Notes: generated from the sequence alone by a model not told the origin. Positions 1 through 9,241 are shown, numbered from the stretch's first letter. The stretch: DNA of 64,000 nucleotides from Microlunatus soli (GCF_900105385.1 NZ_LT629772.1:806001-870000); one strand, 5' to 3'. Made by a program: numbers and translations.

Positions 1-369
1 GAAATGATCATCGACCGCCGGCGGGCTGTTCCGCCGTACCTGCTGTTGGAGTTCCAGCAACGGCACCGTCGGGTGCACCTGGCGGACCAGGATCAGACCG
101 GGTCGGCCGACCTTCGCCGTGCCGAAGACCATCGGTACGCCGATCACCAGCGGAATCGGCAGCGCCTCACTGACCACCGGCCCGAGCCCGGTCGCGATCT
201 GGGCGGGGATCTGTTCGGCCGCTACCAAGGTGACGTGCGGCCGTCGCGGCCCGCCACCCTGCGGTGGTCGATGTTCACTGGGCAACCCGGCGTCTGCGAG
301 CAGCCGCCATTGCCGCCGGATCGCGGCTTCGGCCTCGTCGTCCAGCAACAACTCGATCGAGTGAACCAC
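1..369 (-). CDS. 2'-5' RNA ligase family protein (3' end outside window)
   Basis: This gene runs off the left edge; 123 codons are visible in the minus frame. It starts at a GTG (367-369) preceded by the strong Shine-Dalgarno-like AGGGAAGG six bases upstream. The visible protein begins MVHSIELLLDDEAEAAI and carries PHVTLVAA, the first H-x-T/S-x motif of the 2H phosphoesterase/2'-5' RNA ligase superfamily. The second HxT motif would lie beyond the window edge. Members bind 2',3'-cyclic or 2'-5' linked nucleotides, but the physiological substrate of bacterial members is usually unknown. It lies 29 bp downstream of the trehalase-like gene on the same strand, so the two may be cotranscribed. The family call rests on one motif and the overall pattern, so it is moderately secure. 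Confidence 0.7.
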   Translation of the reverse strand, partial: MVHSIELLLDDEAEAAIRRQWRLLADAGLPSEHRPPQGGGPRRPHVTLVAAEQIPAQIATGLGPVVSEALPIPLVIGVPMVFGTAKVGRPGLILVRQVHPTVPLLELQQQVRRNSPPAVDDHF

Positions 370-398
370 CGGGTGCCTTCCCTGTCGGTTGAGACGAA

Positions 399-2444
399 TT
401 ATCCCGTACTGGCCGTCGGATTGCTCGGAGGCTGGTCGGTGCGACCTGTCGGACGCGTCGCGAGCGGTTCGTCATCGGCGGCCCGGGTGGCCTGTCGGCC
501 GCGCTGTTGCCGATTGCCGTCCACCCCGCCGCGCTCCTCCTCCATCCGGATCACATGCATCACCGCGTTGATCAGCGCCAGGTGGGTGAACGCCTGCGGG
601 AAGTTGCCCAGATGGCGGCCGGTCCGCGGGTCGAGCTCCTCGCCGTACAGTTCCAGCGGACCGGCGGCGGCGAGCAGCTTGGCACACAGCTTGTGCGCCC
701 GTTGGAATTCGCCGATCTCGCACAGCGCCGACACCAGCCAGAACGAACAGATCGTGAAGGTGCCCTCCTCACCGGCGAATCCGTCGTCGGTCTCGTGCAC
801 CTGATAGCGCAGCACCAGATCGTGCACGCTGAGCTCGTCGGCGATCGCCAACACGGTGTTGCGGATCCGTTCGTCATCCGGCGGCAGGAAACGCAGCAAC
901 GGTGCCAGCAGCAGCGAGGCGTCCAGGGCGTCGGTGTCGTAGTGCTGGGTGAACACGCCGCGGGAGTCGACGCCGTTGGCCAGGATGTCGGCCTTGATCT
1001 CCTCGGCCGCTTCCCGCCATTGCTTGGCCCGTTCGTGTTCGGAGTAGGCCTCGGCGAGCAGCGCGCCGCGATCGGCGGCGACCCAGCACATGATCTTGGA
1101 CGAGGTGAAGTGCTGCAGCGGACCGCGCACCTCCCAGATCCCGGCGTCCGGTTCCCTCCAGTGCTCCAGAGCCTCCTGCACCTGCTTCTCACAGATGCTC
1201 CAGATCCGGTTGTCCAGATGATTGGTCACCTTGGAGTGCAGATAGACCGAGTCCAGCAGCGCACCCCAGACGTCGTGCTGCTGCTGCCGGTAGGCCGCGT
1301 TGCCGATCCGCACCGGCCGGGACGAGGCGTAGCCGGGAAGATGATCAAGCTCGGATTCGGGCAGGTCCTTCTCGCCGCCGATGCCGTACATGATCTGCAG
1401 CGGTTCGTCACCGTCGGCGAGGTCGGCGATGAAGGAGAAGAAGTCCACCGCCTCCCAGTCGTAGCCGAGCGAGAACATCCCCCACAGCGCGAAGGTGGCG
1501 TCGCGAATCCAGGTGTAGCGGTAGTCGTAGTTGCGCTCACCGCCCAAGGATTCGGGCAACGAGGTGGTACCGGCTGCCAGGATCGCGCCGCTCGGGGCGT
1601 AGGTCAGGCCCTTCAGCGTCAGCGCGCTGCGCTGCAGATAGCTCCGCCACGGATGATCGGGGAAGTTGCCCCGGGCCAGCCAATGCTGCCAATGGTGCGC
1701 GGTCCACACCTGCCGGCTGTAGGCGTCGGCATAGTCGCGCGGCGGTGGTGCTCCACCCCAGGACAGCGCGACGAAGTGCAGATCGCCTTCCTTGAGCAGG
1801 GTGCGGGACGAAGCCTGGCCGCCCTCGAAACCGAGTCGCATGTCGGAGGTCAGATACAGCTCGAGTTCGCCGTCGGGTGCGGTGCACCGGGCCTGGTGGT
1901 AGCCCTCCTCGGTGTACTCCCAGCTGCCGCCGCTGCGGCCGTAGTCGAACGACGGTTCGCAGTCCATCACCATCTGGACCTCGCCGTTCACGCAGCGGAC
2001 GGTGCGTAGCAGGATGTGTTCGGCCTCGTAGTCGGTCGGTGTCCGGCTGTAGGTCTTGGACCGGTCCTCCGAGTGATGCCATGGGCCGATCAGCAGCGCA
2101 TCGCGGACGATCACCCAGCCGGTCGGGGTGCCCCAGCTGGTCTCCAGGATCATCGTGCCGGGCAGATAGCGGCGGGCGACCGGCACCGACACCTCGATCG
2201 GTGCGAACCCGTACGAACCCGCCTGCCGGCCCAGGAGGGCGCCGAAGACGCTCGGGGCATCGAACCGGGGCACGCACATCCAGTCGACCGAACCGCCCGG
2301 CGCGACCAGGGCACACACCTCGCCGTCGCTGAGGAAGCCGTAATCGGCGATCGGGACCGTCCTCGCACCGTCCAGTCCGGGCAGCGGCGCGGCATCGAAC
2401 AGATTTGCGCTCATCACCGCAGCATGGCCGACTTCGCGGGTCAC
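399..2444 (-). CDS. Glycoside hydrolase family 15 protein (probable trehalase/glucoamylase)
   Basis: Cytoplasmic GH15 (alpha/alpha)6-barrel glucosidase of about 681 residues. The N-terminal beta-sandwich region opens with IADYGFLSDGEVCALV. The barrel carries YRYTWIRDATFALWG near residues 309-323. The proposed general acid lies in AGIWEVRG (about 434-441), followed by TSSKIMCWVAADRG, and the second catalytic Glu lies in GEEGTFTICSFW (about 559-570). This layout is that of actinobacterial GH15 enzymes, several of which are trehalases, so trehalose is the likeliest substrate; alpha-1,4-glucan hydrolysis is the alternative. I chose the GTG at 2444 because AGGAGG lies six bases upstream; an in-frame GTG at 2465 and an ATG at 2414 lack such a site. 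There is no signal peptide. The C-terminal ~50 residues are polar and probably disordered. It lies downstream of ctaB on the same strand. Confidence 0.88.
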   Translation of the reverse strand: MTREVGHAAVMSANLFDAAPLPGLDGARTVPIADYGFLSDGEVCALVAPGGSVDWMCVPRFDAPSVFGALLGRQAGSYGFAPIEVSVPVARRYLPGTMILETSWGTPTGWVIVRDALLIGPWHHSEDRSKTYSRTPTDYEAEHILLRTVRCVNGEVQMVMDCEPSFDYGRSGGSWEYTEEGYHQARCTAPDGELELYLTSDMRLGFEGGQASSRTLLKEGDLHFVALSWGGAPPPRDYADAYSRQVWTAHHWQHWLARGNFPDHPWRSYLQRSALTLKGLTYAPSGAILAAGTTSLPESLGGERNYDYRYTWIRDATFALWGMFSLGYDWEAVDFFSFIADLADGDEPLQIMYGIGGEKDLPESELDHLPGYASSRPVRIGNAAYRQQQHDVWGALLDSVYLHSKVTNHLDNRIWSICEKQVQEALEHWREPDAGIWEVRGPLQHFTSSKIMCWVAADRGALLAEAYSEHERAKQWREAAEEIKADILANGVDSRGVFTQHYDTDALDASLLLAPLLRFLPPDDERIRNTVLAIADELSVHDLVLRYQVHETDDGFAGEEGTFTICSFWLVSALCEIGEFQRAHKLCAKLLAAAGPLELYGEELDPRTGRHLGNFPQAFTHLALINAVMHVIRMEEERGGVDGNRQQRGRQATRAADDEPLATRPTGRTDQPPSNPTASTG

Positions 2445-2551
2445 CGCGACCCTCCTGATGGGCACAACCTGAGAACAATCGGCTCCCCGTCAGGTCGAAT
2501 GACCCGATCCGGCGCCGGTCCGGCCGACGGGGAGCGGCATCCCCTCAGCGG

Positions 2552-3658
2552 TCAGAACGGGAGCAGCGGGTCGACCGCGGCAGCGACGAAGATCAGGGCC
2601 AGGTAGGAGTTGGACCAGTGGAAGAGCCTCATCGGCTTCATCAGGGCATCGCTCAGCCCGGCCCGGGCGCGGCCCAGCAATCGGACCGATTCGACCAGCA
2701 GCGCGATGCCGCAGGCGCCGGCGACGATCGGATAGAGCAGTCCCGTGTCGGCGATCGGCCAGAGCGCCAGCGAGGTGGCGACGGTCAGCACGGAGTAGAT
2801 CAGGATCCGCTTGGTCACGCCGACCGGCCCCATGATCACCGGCAGCATCGGCACGTCGGCCGCTGCGTAGTCCTCGCGGTAGCGCATCGCCAGCGACCAG
2901 GTGTGCGGCGGGGTCCAGAAGAAGACGACCATGAACAGCACGAACGGCGCCAACGCCAGCTCGCCGGTCACCGCGGTCCAACCGATCAGTGGCGGGAAGC
3001 AGCCGGCGATGCCACCCCAGACGATGTTCTGTGAGGTGTGCCGCTTCAAGATCATCGTGTAGATCAGCACGTAGAACGCGTTCGCGCCCAGGGCCAACAG
3101 TGCCGACAGCCAGTTGACGAAGAAGCCGAACCAGAGCAGGGACAGCGCGCCGAGCACCGCACCGAACAGGGTTGCGGTCCGCCAGCTCACCGCATGCCGC
3201 GGCAGCGGGCGCCGACGGGTCCGTCGCATCCGCTCGTCGATGTCGCGGTCCAGCACGCAGTTGAAGACGTTGGCGCTGGCCGCGGCGAAGATTCCGCCGA
3301 CCAGGGTGAGCAGCACCAACACCAGATTCGGGACGCCCTGTGCGGCCAGGAACATGGCCGGCACCGTGGTGACCAGCAGCAACTCGATGATCCGCGGCTT
3401 GGTCAGCGCGACATAGGCACTGATGACATCGCGAACCCGGCTGCCGTGGTGCCGATCCGATTGATCGCGCCGCGTGCCGCCCTGGCCCGAACCGACATGT
3501 TCGGACCGGACATGGTCGGGGCCGAGATCACCGGACGAGGCATCGGTCGCCTGACGTGTTGCCGGGCTCGCGGCGTCACCGGCCGAACCGGTCACGTCAA
3601 TGCTTGTCACTGTGAGCGTTCCCCTGCCATCACCGAGCGCGATTGTTCCTTCCGACAC
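2552..3658 (-). CDS. ctaB: Protoheme IX farnesyltransferase
   Basis: UbiA-family membrane prenyltransferase that converts protoheme IX to heme O for cytochrome oxidase. The core begins near residue 78 with ISAYVALTKPRIIELLL and contains the signature NVFNCVLDRDIDERMRRTRR, which holds the Asp-rich prenyl-diphosphate/Mg site, followed by several hydrophobic segments. The first ~75 residues are a polar, low-complexity extension (Ser/Asp/Gly/His) absent from compact homologues. The start is therefore uncertain: the GTG at 3658 has GGAG only three bases upstream, while the in-frame GTG at 3610 has AGGGGA nine bases upstream and would shorten the tail by 16 residues. The gene is divergent from tkt, as in most actinobacteria, with 224 bp of shared upstream DNA. 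Confidence 0.93.
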   Translation of the reverse strand: MSEGTIALGDGRGTLTVTSIDVTGSAGDAASPATRQATDASSGDLGPDHVRSEHVGSGQGGTRRDQSDRHHGSRVRDVISAYVALTKPRIIELLLVTTVPAMFLAAQGVPNLVLVLLTLVGGIFAAASANVFNCVLDRDIDERMRRTRRRPLPRHAVSWRTATLFGAVLGALSLLWFGFFVNWLSALLALGANAFYVLIYTMILKRHTSQNIVWGGIAGCFPPLIGWTAVTGELALAPFVLFMVVFFWTPPHTWSLAMRYREDYAAADVPMLPVIMGPVGVTKRILIYSVLTVATSLALWPIADTGLLYPIVAGACGIALLVESVRLLGRARAGLSDALMKPMRLFHWSNSYLALIFVAAAVDPLLPF

Positions 3659-3795
3659 TAACTCCTACGCCGTGTCGTAGCAAAGCTGCGCGGATGCAAG
3701 TCTAGGGCATGCCCTGGACCGTTCAGCGCGTCGTATCGCCTCCGGCACCCGCAACTCACGCATCCGTACCCGGCAGCGATAGGCTCGGCAGGAGT

Positions 3796-3825
3796 TTGGG
3801 TAAGCCCAAAGCGCACCCCTATGTA
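3796..3825 (+). promoter_or_regulatory. Candidate tkt promoter with overlapping inverted repeat
   Basis: TTGGGT (3796-3801) and TATGTA (3820-3825) are spaced by 18 bp, 57 bp upstream of the tkt GTG. The -35 element overlaps a perfect 6-bp inverted repeat, TTTGGG-TAAG-CCCAAA (3795-3810), a reasonable operator candidate. This is pattern evidence only; ctaB could also use this region on the other strand. Confidence 0.35.
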
Positions 3826-3882
3826 CAAGAGATACGCCTCGCCCGGCCTGGGAGAAGCAAGCGGAAGGAACCTGAGTTCGCT

Positions 3883-6084
3883 GTGACTGACACAATTACT
3901 GCCAAGGACCCCAGCCAGCTGCCGGAAGGTTGGACCGACCTCGACACCAAGGCCGTCGACACCGTTCGCGCACTGGCCGCCGACGCGGTCCAGGGGCCGC
4001 AGGCCGGGCATCCCGGGACGGCGATCAGCCTGGCGCCGGCGGCGTACCTGCTCTTCCAGAAGGTGATGCGGCACGATCCGTCGGACACCAACTGGGTCGG
4101 TCGCGACCGATTCGTGCTGAGCGCCGGGCACTCCTGCCTGACCCTGTACATCCAGTTCTACCTGGGTGGCTTCGGTCTGGAGCTGGACGACCTGAAGTCG
4201 CTGCGGACCTGGGACTCCAAGACCCCCGGCCACCCCGAGTACGGTCACACCGCAGGCGTCGAGGTCACCACCGGACCGCTCGGTCAGGGCGTCGGCAACG
4301 CTGTCGGGATGGCGATGGCCGCCCGCCGGCAGCGTGGCCTGCTGGACCCGGACGCGGCCCCCGGGACCAGCCCGTTCGACTACCAGATCTACTCGATCGC
4401 CTCAGACGGCGACATCGAGGAGGGCATCTCCTCCGAGGCGTCCTCGCTGGCCGGCACCCAGCGGCTGGGCAACCTGACGCTGATCTACGACAACAACAAG
4501 ATCTCCATCGAGGACGACACCAACATCGCCCTCAGCGAGGACACCGCGAAGCGCTACGAGGCGTACGGCTGGCACGTCCAGACCGTCGACTGGACCAACG
4601 ACGGCAAGAGCTACGGCGAGAACATCAAGGCCCTGAACGACGCCCTGGCGGCCGCCCGCGAGGTCACCGACCGGCCTAGCTTCATCGATCTTCGGACGAT
4701 CATCGCGTGGCCGTCCCCCGGCAAGCAGGGCACCGGCGCCGCGCACGGTTCGTCGCTGGGCGACGACGAGGTCAAGGCGCTGAAGGAGGTCATCGGGTTC
4801 GACGCGAGCAAGACCTTCGACGTCGACCCGGCCGTCCTGGAGCACACCCGGGGCCTGGTCCAGCGCGGTAAGGATGCGCACGCCGAGTGGCAGAAGTCGT
4901 TCGACGCCTGGGCCTCGAAGAATGCCGACGGCAAGGCGATGTTCGAGCGGCTGACCAAGCGGGAGCTCACCCCCGGCTGGGAGAAGGCGCTGCCGACCTT
5001 CGACGCCGACGAGAAGGGTGTCGCGTCCCGGGCCGCGTCGGGCAAGGTGCTGACCGCGCTCGCGCCGGTGCTGCCGGAGCTGTGGGGCGGCTCGGCCGAC
5101 CTGGCCGGTTCGAACAACACCACCCCGGACGGCCAGCCCAGCTTCCTGCCCGAGGACCGGCAGTCCAAGAAGTTCTCCGGCTCGCCGTACGGTCGGGTGC
5201 TGCACTTCGGCATCCGCGAGCACGCGATGGGCGCGATCATGAACGGGATCGCGGTGTCCACCGGGCTCCGGGTCTACGGCGGCACCTTCCTCACCTTCTC
5301 CGACTACATGCGGCCGAGCGTCCGGCTGGCGTCGCTGATGAAGCTGCCGGTCACCTACGTCTGGACCCACGATTCGATCGGGCTCGGCGAGGACGGCCCG
5401 ACCCACCAGCCCGTCGAGCACCTGACCGCGCTGCGCGCCATTCCCGGCCTGGACGTGGTCCGCCCGGCCGACGCCAACGAGACCGCCTGGGCCTGGAAGA
5501 CGATCTTGGAGCACTCCGACCGTCCGGCCGGTCTGATCCTGTCCCGGCAGGCACTGCCCACCTTCCCGCGGGACACCGACGGTTTCGCCGCTGCGGATGG
5601 AACAGCCAAGGGCGGGTATGTGTTGAAGGACAGTGAAGGTGATCCGGAGGTGATCCTGATCGGTACCGGTTCGGAGGTGCAGTTGGCGGTGAAGGCGGCC
5701 GAGCAGCTCGCCGCGGACGGGGTCAAGGCACGGGTCGTGTCGATGCCGTGTGTGGAGTGGTTCTTCGAACAGGACGAGGCGTACCGCGAGTCGGTGCTGC
5801 CGGCCGGCGTGAAGGCCCGGGTGTCGGTCGAAGCCGGCATCGCGCTGGGTTGGCGTGGGCTGATCGGCGACGCCGGTCGGGCCGTCAGCCTGGAGCATTT
5901 CGGTGCCTCGGCCGCGGCGGGTGTGCTGTTCGAGGAGTTCGGTTTCACACCGGCGAAGGTGGTCGAGGCGGCCAACGAGAGCATCGCGGCAGCCAAGTCC
6001 GGTGGCAACCCGACACACCCGCTGACCAGCGGACCGTCCGGCCCCGCCGACACCTTGGACGAGCCGGGCGCCACGATTTCCTAG
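3883..6084 (+). CDS. tkt: Transketolase
   Basis: Thiamine-diphosphate enzyme of the non-oxidative pentose phosphate pathway that moves two-carbon units between ketoses and aldoses. I place the start at the GTG at 3883 (MTDTITAKDPSQLPEGW), giving 733 residues, close to family length; the open frame upstream of it has no homologous character. The N-terminal domain carries the ThDP/Mg motif in SDGDIEEGISSEASSL (about residues 168-183). The pyrimidine-binding domain carries GIREHAMGAIMNGIA and the substrate-contact region THDSIGLGEDGPTHQPVEHL. It is the first gene of the tkt-tal-zwf-opcA-pgl run. A hairpin-containing 31-bp repeat begins within its stop codon. Confidence 0.97.
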   Translation: MTDTITAKDPSQLPEGWTDLDTKAVDTVRALAADAVQGPQAGHPGTAISLAPAAYLLFQKVMRHDPSDTNWVGRDRFVLSAGHSCLTLYIQFYLGGFGLELDDLKSLRTWDSKTPGHPEYGHTAGVEVTTGPLGQGVGNAVGMAMAARRQRGLLDPDAAPGTSPFDYQIYSIASDGDIEEGISSEASSLAGTQRLGNLTLIYDNNKISIEDDTNIALSEDTAKRYEAYGWHVQTVDWTNDGKSYGENIKALNDALAAAREVTDRPSFIDLRTIIAWPSPGKQGTGAAHGSSLGDDEVKALKEVIGFDASKTFDVDPAVLEHTRGLVQRGKDAHAEWQKSFDAWASKNADGKAMFERLTKRELTPGWEKALPTFDADEKGVASRAASGKVLTALAPVLPELWGGSADLAGSNNTTPDGQPSFLPEDRQSKKFSGSPYGRVLHFGIREHAMGAIMNGIAVSTGLRVYGGTFLTFSDYMRPSVRLASLMKLPVTYVWTHDSIGLGEDGPTHQPVEHLTALRAIPGLDVVRPADANETAWAWKTILEHSDRPAGLILSRQALPTFPRDTDGFAAADGTAKGGYVLKDSEGDPEVILIGTGSEVQLAVKAAEQLAADGVKARVVSMPCVEWFFEQDEAYRESVLPAGVKARVSVEAGIALGWRGLIGDAGRAVSLEHFGASAAAGVLFEEFGFTPAKVVEAANESIAAAKSGGNPTHPLTSGPSGPADTLDEPGATIS

Positions 6085-6113
6085 CAAGGGGGGCGACCCC
6101 CTTGGACCCCCGA
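6083..6113 (+). repeat. 31-bp intergenic hairpin repeat, copy 1
   Basis: The element begins AGCAAGGGGG, overlapping the tkt stop codon, and contains the stem AAGGGGG-(N)CGA-CCCCCTT followed by GGACCCCCGA. A second copy with one mismatch in 31 lies after zwf (9211-9241). Both sit immediately after a stop codon on the coding strand. They could act as a processing site or weak attenuator between pathway genes, or be a mobile repeat. Confidence 0.75.
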
Positions 6114-6186
6114 GCGTCTCACCTCGGGTGCCGATGGAGATCCACAACGATCCACGATTTCCCAATGAGATAAGGGATGAAGGCAG

Positions 6187-7299
6187 ATGAGTGAAGCGCT
6201 GAAGACACTGGCCGACGCCGGTGTGTCCATCTGGCTCGACGACCTGTCGCGAGAGCGGCTCGACTCGGGCAACCTGGCGAAGTTGATCAAGGACAAGCAC
6301 GTTGTCGGAGTGACCACCAACCCGACGATCTTCGCGTCCGCGTTGTCCAAGGGCGAGGCCTACGATCAGCAGGTCAAGCAGTTGGCAGCCGACGGCAAGA
6401 CCACCGCCGAGGCGATCCGGGAGATCACCACCACCGACGTCCGTAATGCCTGCGACCTGTTCACCGACACGTACCAGGCCACGAACGGCGTCGACGGCCG
6501 GGTCTCGATCGAGGTCGAGCCCGGACTGGCGATGGACACCGACGGAACCATCAACCAGGCCAAGGAATTGTGGTCGACGGTTGATCGGCCGAACGTGTTG
6601 ATCAAGATCCCGGCCACCAAGCCGGGACTGCCGGCGATCACCGCGGCGACCGCCGAAGGGATCAGCGTCAACGTCACGTTGATCTTCGGTCTGGAGCGCT
6701 ACCAGGGTGTGATCGACGCCTACTTCGAGGGGCTGGAACAGGCCGCAGCCAACGGCATCGACCTGTCCACGATCCGTTCGGTGGCGTCGTTCTTCGTCTC
6801 CCGCGTCGATGTCGAGTACGACAAGCGGCTGGACAAGATCGGCACCGACGAGGCCAAGGCGCTGAAGGACAAGGCCGCGATCGCCAACGCCCGGTTGGCC
6901 TACGCGCTGTACCAGAAGGCGTTCTCCTCCGATCGCTGGAAGGCGTTGGAGGCCAAGGGCGCCAACGTGCAGCGTCCGCTGTGGGCGTCCACCGGGGTCA
7001 AGGATCCCGAGCTCCCCGACACCCTGTACGTGGCCGAGTTGGTCGTCGCCGACACCGTCAACACGATGCCGGAGAAGACCCTGGAAGCGGTCGCCGATCA
7101 CGGCGAGATCGACGGCGACAAGGTCACCGGCACCGCCGATCAGGCGCAGCAGGTGCTTGACGCGCTGACCGCGCTCGACATCTCCTACGACGATGTCATC
7201 CAGGTCCTGGAGGACGAGGGCGTCAAGAAGTTCGACGTCTCCTGGGGCGAACTGGAGCAGACCGTGGAAGCCGCCCTGAAGGCGGCCCAGTCGGCCTGA
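6187..7299 (+). CDS. tal: Transaldolase
   Basis: Cytoplasmic class I aldolase that transfers dihydroxyacetone between sedoheptulose-7-P and glyceraldehyde-3-P. It has 370 residues, typical of the actinobacterial TalB-like group. Visible motifs are [15 protein letters not shown] near the N-terminus, [14 protein letters not shown] with the Schiff-base Lys (about residue 140), and [16 protein letters not shown]. The ATG start follows GGGATGAAGGCAG. It lies 102 bp after tkt on the same strand, with the hairpin repeat between them, and is followed by a strong hairpin terminator, so zwf probably starts a separate transcript. Confidence 0.97.
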   Translation: MSEALKTLADAGVSIWLDDLSRERLDSGNLAKLIKDKHVVGVTTNPTIFASALSKGEAYDQQVKQLAADGKTTAEAIREITTTDVRNACDLFTDTYQATNGVDGRVSIEVEPGLAMDTDGTINQAKELWSTVDRPNVLIKIPATKPGLPAITAATAEGISVNVTLIFGLERYQGVIDAYFEGLEQAAANGIDLSTIRSVASFFVSRVDVEYDKRLDKIGTDEAKALKDKAAIANARLAYALYQKAFSSDRWKALEAKGANVQRPLWASTGVKDPELPDTLYVAELVVADTVNTMPEKTLEAVADHGEIDGDKVTGTADQAQQVLDALTALDISYDDVIQVLEDEGVKKFDVSWGELEQTVEAALKAAQSA

Positions 7300-7326
7300 T
7301 CACCACCCGGCACAGCCTGACCGCGC

Positions 7327-7355
7327 GACCGCACCGAGCCCGGCTCGGTGCGGTC
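7327..7355 (+). terminator. Strong hairpin terminator after tal
   Basis: A perfect 13-bp stem (GACCGCACCGAGC pairing with GCTCGGTGCGGTC) with a 3-nt loop starts 27 bp after the tal stop. No clear U-tract follows, as is common in high-GC actinobacteria. Confidence 0.8.
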
Positions 7356-7419
7356 GTTGCGTTCCACGAGCAACTCGGCGGACCGGTCCGAACCCGACAG
7401 ATCGACGGTACGCCGCCGG

Positions 7420-7499
7420 CACCACACCCGAAAACCGGCCGAGTGTCCAGAAATCGCCGCCCACCCCTGACACCACACGCGAAGACCGGCCGAGTGTCG
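7420..7499 (+). repeat. Pair of 29-bp direct repeats upstream of zwf
   Basis: Units at 7420-7448 and 7471-7499 match at 26 of 29 positions and share CACCACAC and CCGGCCGAGTGTC. They start 51 bp apart, about five helical turns, and lie roughly 90-170 bp upstream of the candidate zwf promoter. They could be paired regulator sites or a small repeat. Confidence 0.6.
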
Positions 7500-7585
7500 G
7501 GGATTCGTGGCTCAGCCGACGCGGGATCGGCCGAAAACCGCGCACCAGTGCGGAATTCCACTCCTCGGACGGGCGTTGCCCCCAG

Positions 7586-7615
7586 TTGGATGAGTCGTAC
7601 CGGGCTCACTAATGT
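7586..7615 (+). promoter_or_regulatory. Candidate zwf promoter
   Basis: TTGGAT (7586-7591) and TAATGT (7610-7615) are separated by 18 bp and lie 53 bp before the zwf start. The match to consensus is modest; location after the tal terminator supports it. Confidence 0.3.
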
Positions 7616-7668
7616 TCTGTTGAAACGGATCACCCCCTGTTGATCTTGCTGCCCGAAGAGGTTCTGAG

Positions 7669-9204
7669 TTGAGTCAGACGACACGTACCAATCCGCTGCG
7701 CGACCCGCTGGACCGGCGGCTACCGCACATCGCGGGCCCGTGCGCCCTGGTGATGTTCGGTGTCACCGGCGACCTGGCGTCGAAGAAGTTGATGCCGGCG
7801 ATCTACGACCTGGCCAACCGTGGCCTGTTGCCTCCCGGGTTCGCGCTGATCGGATTCGGCCGACGGGACTGGACCGACGACAACTTCGCCGACAACGTGA
7901 TGTTGCCGGCGGTCAAGGCGTCGGCACGGACCCCGTTCCGCGACGAGGTCTGGCAGCAGGTCCGGGACGGGATCCGGTTCGTCAGCGGCGAATTCGATAC
8001 CGACGGGTTCGCCCGGCTGGCCGACGTGCTGCGTGAGGTCGACGAGTCCCGCGGCACCGGCGGCAATCACGCGTTCTACCTGTCGATCCCGCCGGGTCTG
8101 TTCCCGACCGTGATCGGCCTGCTGCGCAGTCACGGGATGGCCGCTCAGGACCACGGGCAGTGGAGCCGGGTGGTGATCGAGAAGCCGTTCGGCCACGACC
8201 TGAAGTCGGCGCAGGAGCTGAACGAGGTGGTCTCCACCGCCTACCCGTCCAGCTCGGTGTTCCGGATCGACCACTACCTGGGCAAGGAGACCGTCCAGAA
8301 TCTGCTGGCGCTGCGGTTCGCCAACCAGCTCTTCGAGCCGGTCTGGAACAACAACTACGTCGACCAGGTCCAGATCACGATGGCCGAGGACATCGGGATC
8401 GGCGGCCGGGCCGGCTACTACGACGGCATCGGTGCGGCCCGGGACGTGATCCAGAACCACCTGCTGCAGCTGCTGGCGCTGACCGCGATGGAGGAGCCGA
8501 CCTCGTTCGAGGCTCGGCAGTTGCGGGCCGAGAAGGCCAAGGTGCTGGCCGCCACCCGACCGCCGGAGCGACTCGACCTGCACACCGCCCGCGGCCGCTA
8601 CACCGCGGCCTGGGCCGGCGGGGAGAAGGTCGGCGGCTACCTGGACGAGCCACGGATCCCGGCCGACTCGACCACCGAGACGTACGCCGCGATCCGGGTC
8701 GACATCGACAACCGTCGCTGGGCCGGGGTGCCGTTCTATCTGCGGGCCGGCAAGCGGATGCCGCGACGGGTGACCGAGATCGCGCTCGGTTTCAAGCAGG
8801 CCCCGCATCTGCCGTTCGCCGAGACCGACACCGCCGAGCTCGGCTACAACGCGCTGGTGCTGCGGATCCAGCCGGACGAGGGTGTGACGCTGCGGTTCGG
8901 GGCCAAGGTGCCCGGCACCCAGATGGAGATCCGCGAGGTCAACATGGACTTCGCCTACGGCGGCTCCTTCACCGAGTCGTCCCCGGAGGCGTACGAGCGG
9001 CTGATGCTGGACGTGCTGCTCGGTGACCCGCCGCTGTTCCCGCAGCACGAGGAGGTCGAACTGTCCTGGAAGATCCTCGATCCGATCCTGAACTATTGGG
9101 AGTCTCTGGGCACGCCGCCCGACGACTACGAGGCCGGCACCTGGGGTCCGGCCAGCGCCGACGAGATGCTTGCCCGCGACGGCTTCGCCTGGCGCAGGCC
9201 GTAG
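7669..9204 (+). CDS. zwf: Glucose-6-phosphate 1-dehydrogenase
   Basis: Oxidises glucose-6-P to 6-phosphogluconolactone with NAD(P)+, the entry step of the oxidative pentose phosphate pathway. It has 511 residues, normal length. Near the N-terminus lies the dinucleotide-binding motif VMFGVTGDLASKKLMPAIYD (about 24-43), followed by the active-site motif RIDHYLGKETVQN (about 198-210) and the C-terminal beta+alpha domain. The start is a TTG with AGAGG seven bases upstream. A second copy of the 31-bp hairpin repeat follows the stop, then opcA, whose product is needed for assembly or activity of this enzyme in several actinobacteria and cyanobacteria. Confidence 0.97.
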   Translation: MSQTTRTNPLRDPLDRRLPHIAGPCALVMFGVTGDLASKKLMPAIYDLANRGLLPPGFALIGFGRRDWTDDNFADNVMLPAVKASARTPFRDEVWQQVRDGIRFVSGEFDTDGFARLADVLREVDESRGTGGNHAFYLSIPPGLFPTVIGLLRSHGMAAQDHGQWSRVVIEKPFGHDLKSAQELNEVVSTAYPSSSVFRIDHYLGKETVQNLLALRFANQLFEPVWNNNYVDQVQITMAEDIGIGGRAGYYDGIGAARDVIQNHLLQLLALTAMEEPTSFEARQLRAEKAKVLAATRPPERLDLHTARGRYTAAWAGGEKVGGYLDEPRIPADSTTETYAAIRVDIDNRRWAGVPFYLRAGKRMPRRVTEIALGFKQAPHLPFAETDTAELGYNALVLRIQPDEGVTLRFGAKVPGTQMEIREVNMDFAYGGSFTESSPEAYERLMLDVLLGDPPLFPQHEEVELSWKILDPILNYWESLGTPPDDYEAGTWGPASADEMLARDGFAWRRP

Positions 9205-9210
9205 TCGAAG

Positions 9211-9241
9211 AGCAAGGGGGACGACCCCCTTGGACCCCCGA
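9211..9241 (+). repeat. 31-bp intergenic hairpin repeat, copy 2
   Basis: Matches 6083-6113 at 30 of 31 positions, with stem AAGGGGG-ACGA-CCCCCTT. The next ~14 bases also resemble those after copy 1, both ending TCACCT. It lies seven bases after the zwf stop. Confidence 0.75.

Larger units (their letters stand above)
7300..7668. other. tal-zwf intergenic region
   Basis: 369 bp without a convincing coding frame. In order it holds the tal terminator hairpin, a pair of 29-bp direct repeats (7420-7448 and 7471-7499), and a candidate zwf promoter. The open frames across it on both strands are Arg/Pro-rich and look like GC-driven artefacts. Confidence 0.6.

Noticed and set aside
4-804. Plus-strand open frame over the RNA-ligase and GH15 genes
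   Set aside because: Composition is Arg/Pro/Ser-rich without motifs, and two minus-strand genes with clear family signatures cover it.
4402-7101. 899-codon minus-strand open frame opposite tkt and tal
   Set aside because: It is antisense to two textbook enzymes; the long open frame follows from GC-rich third positions.
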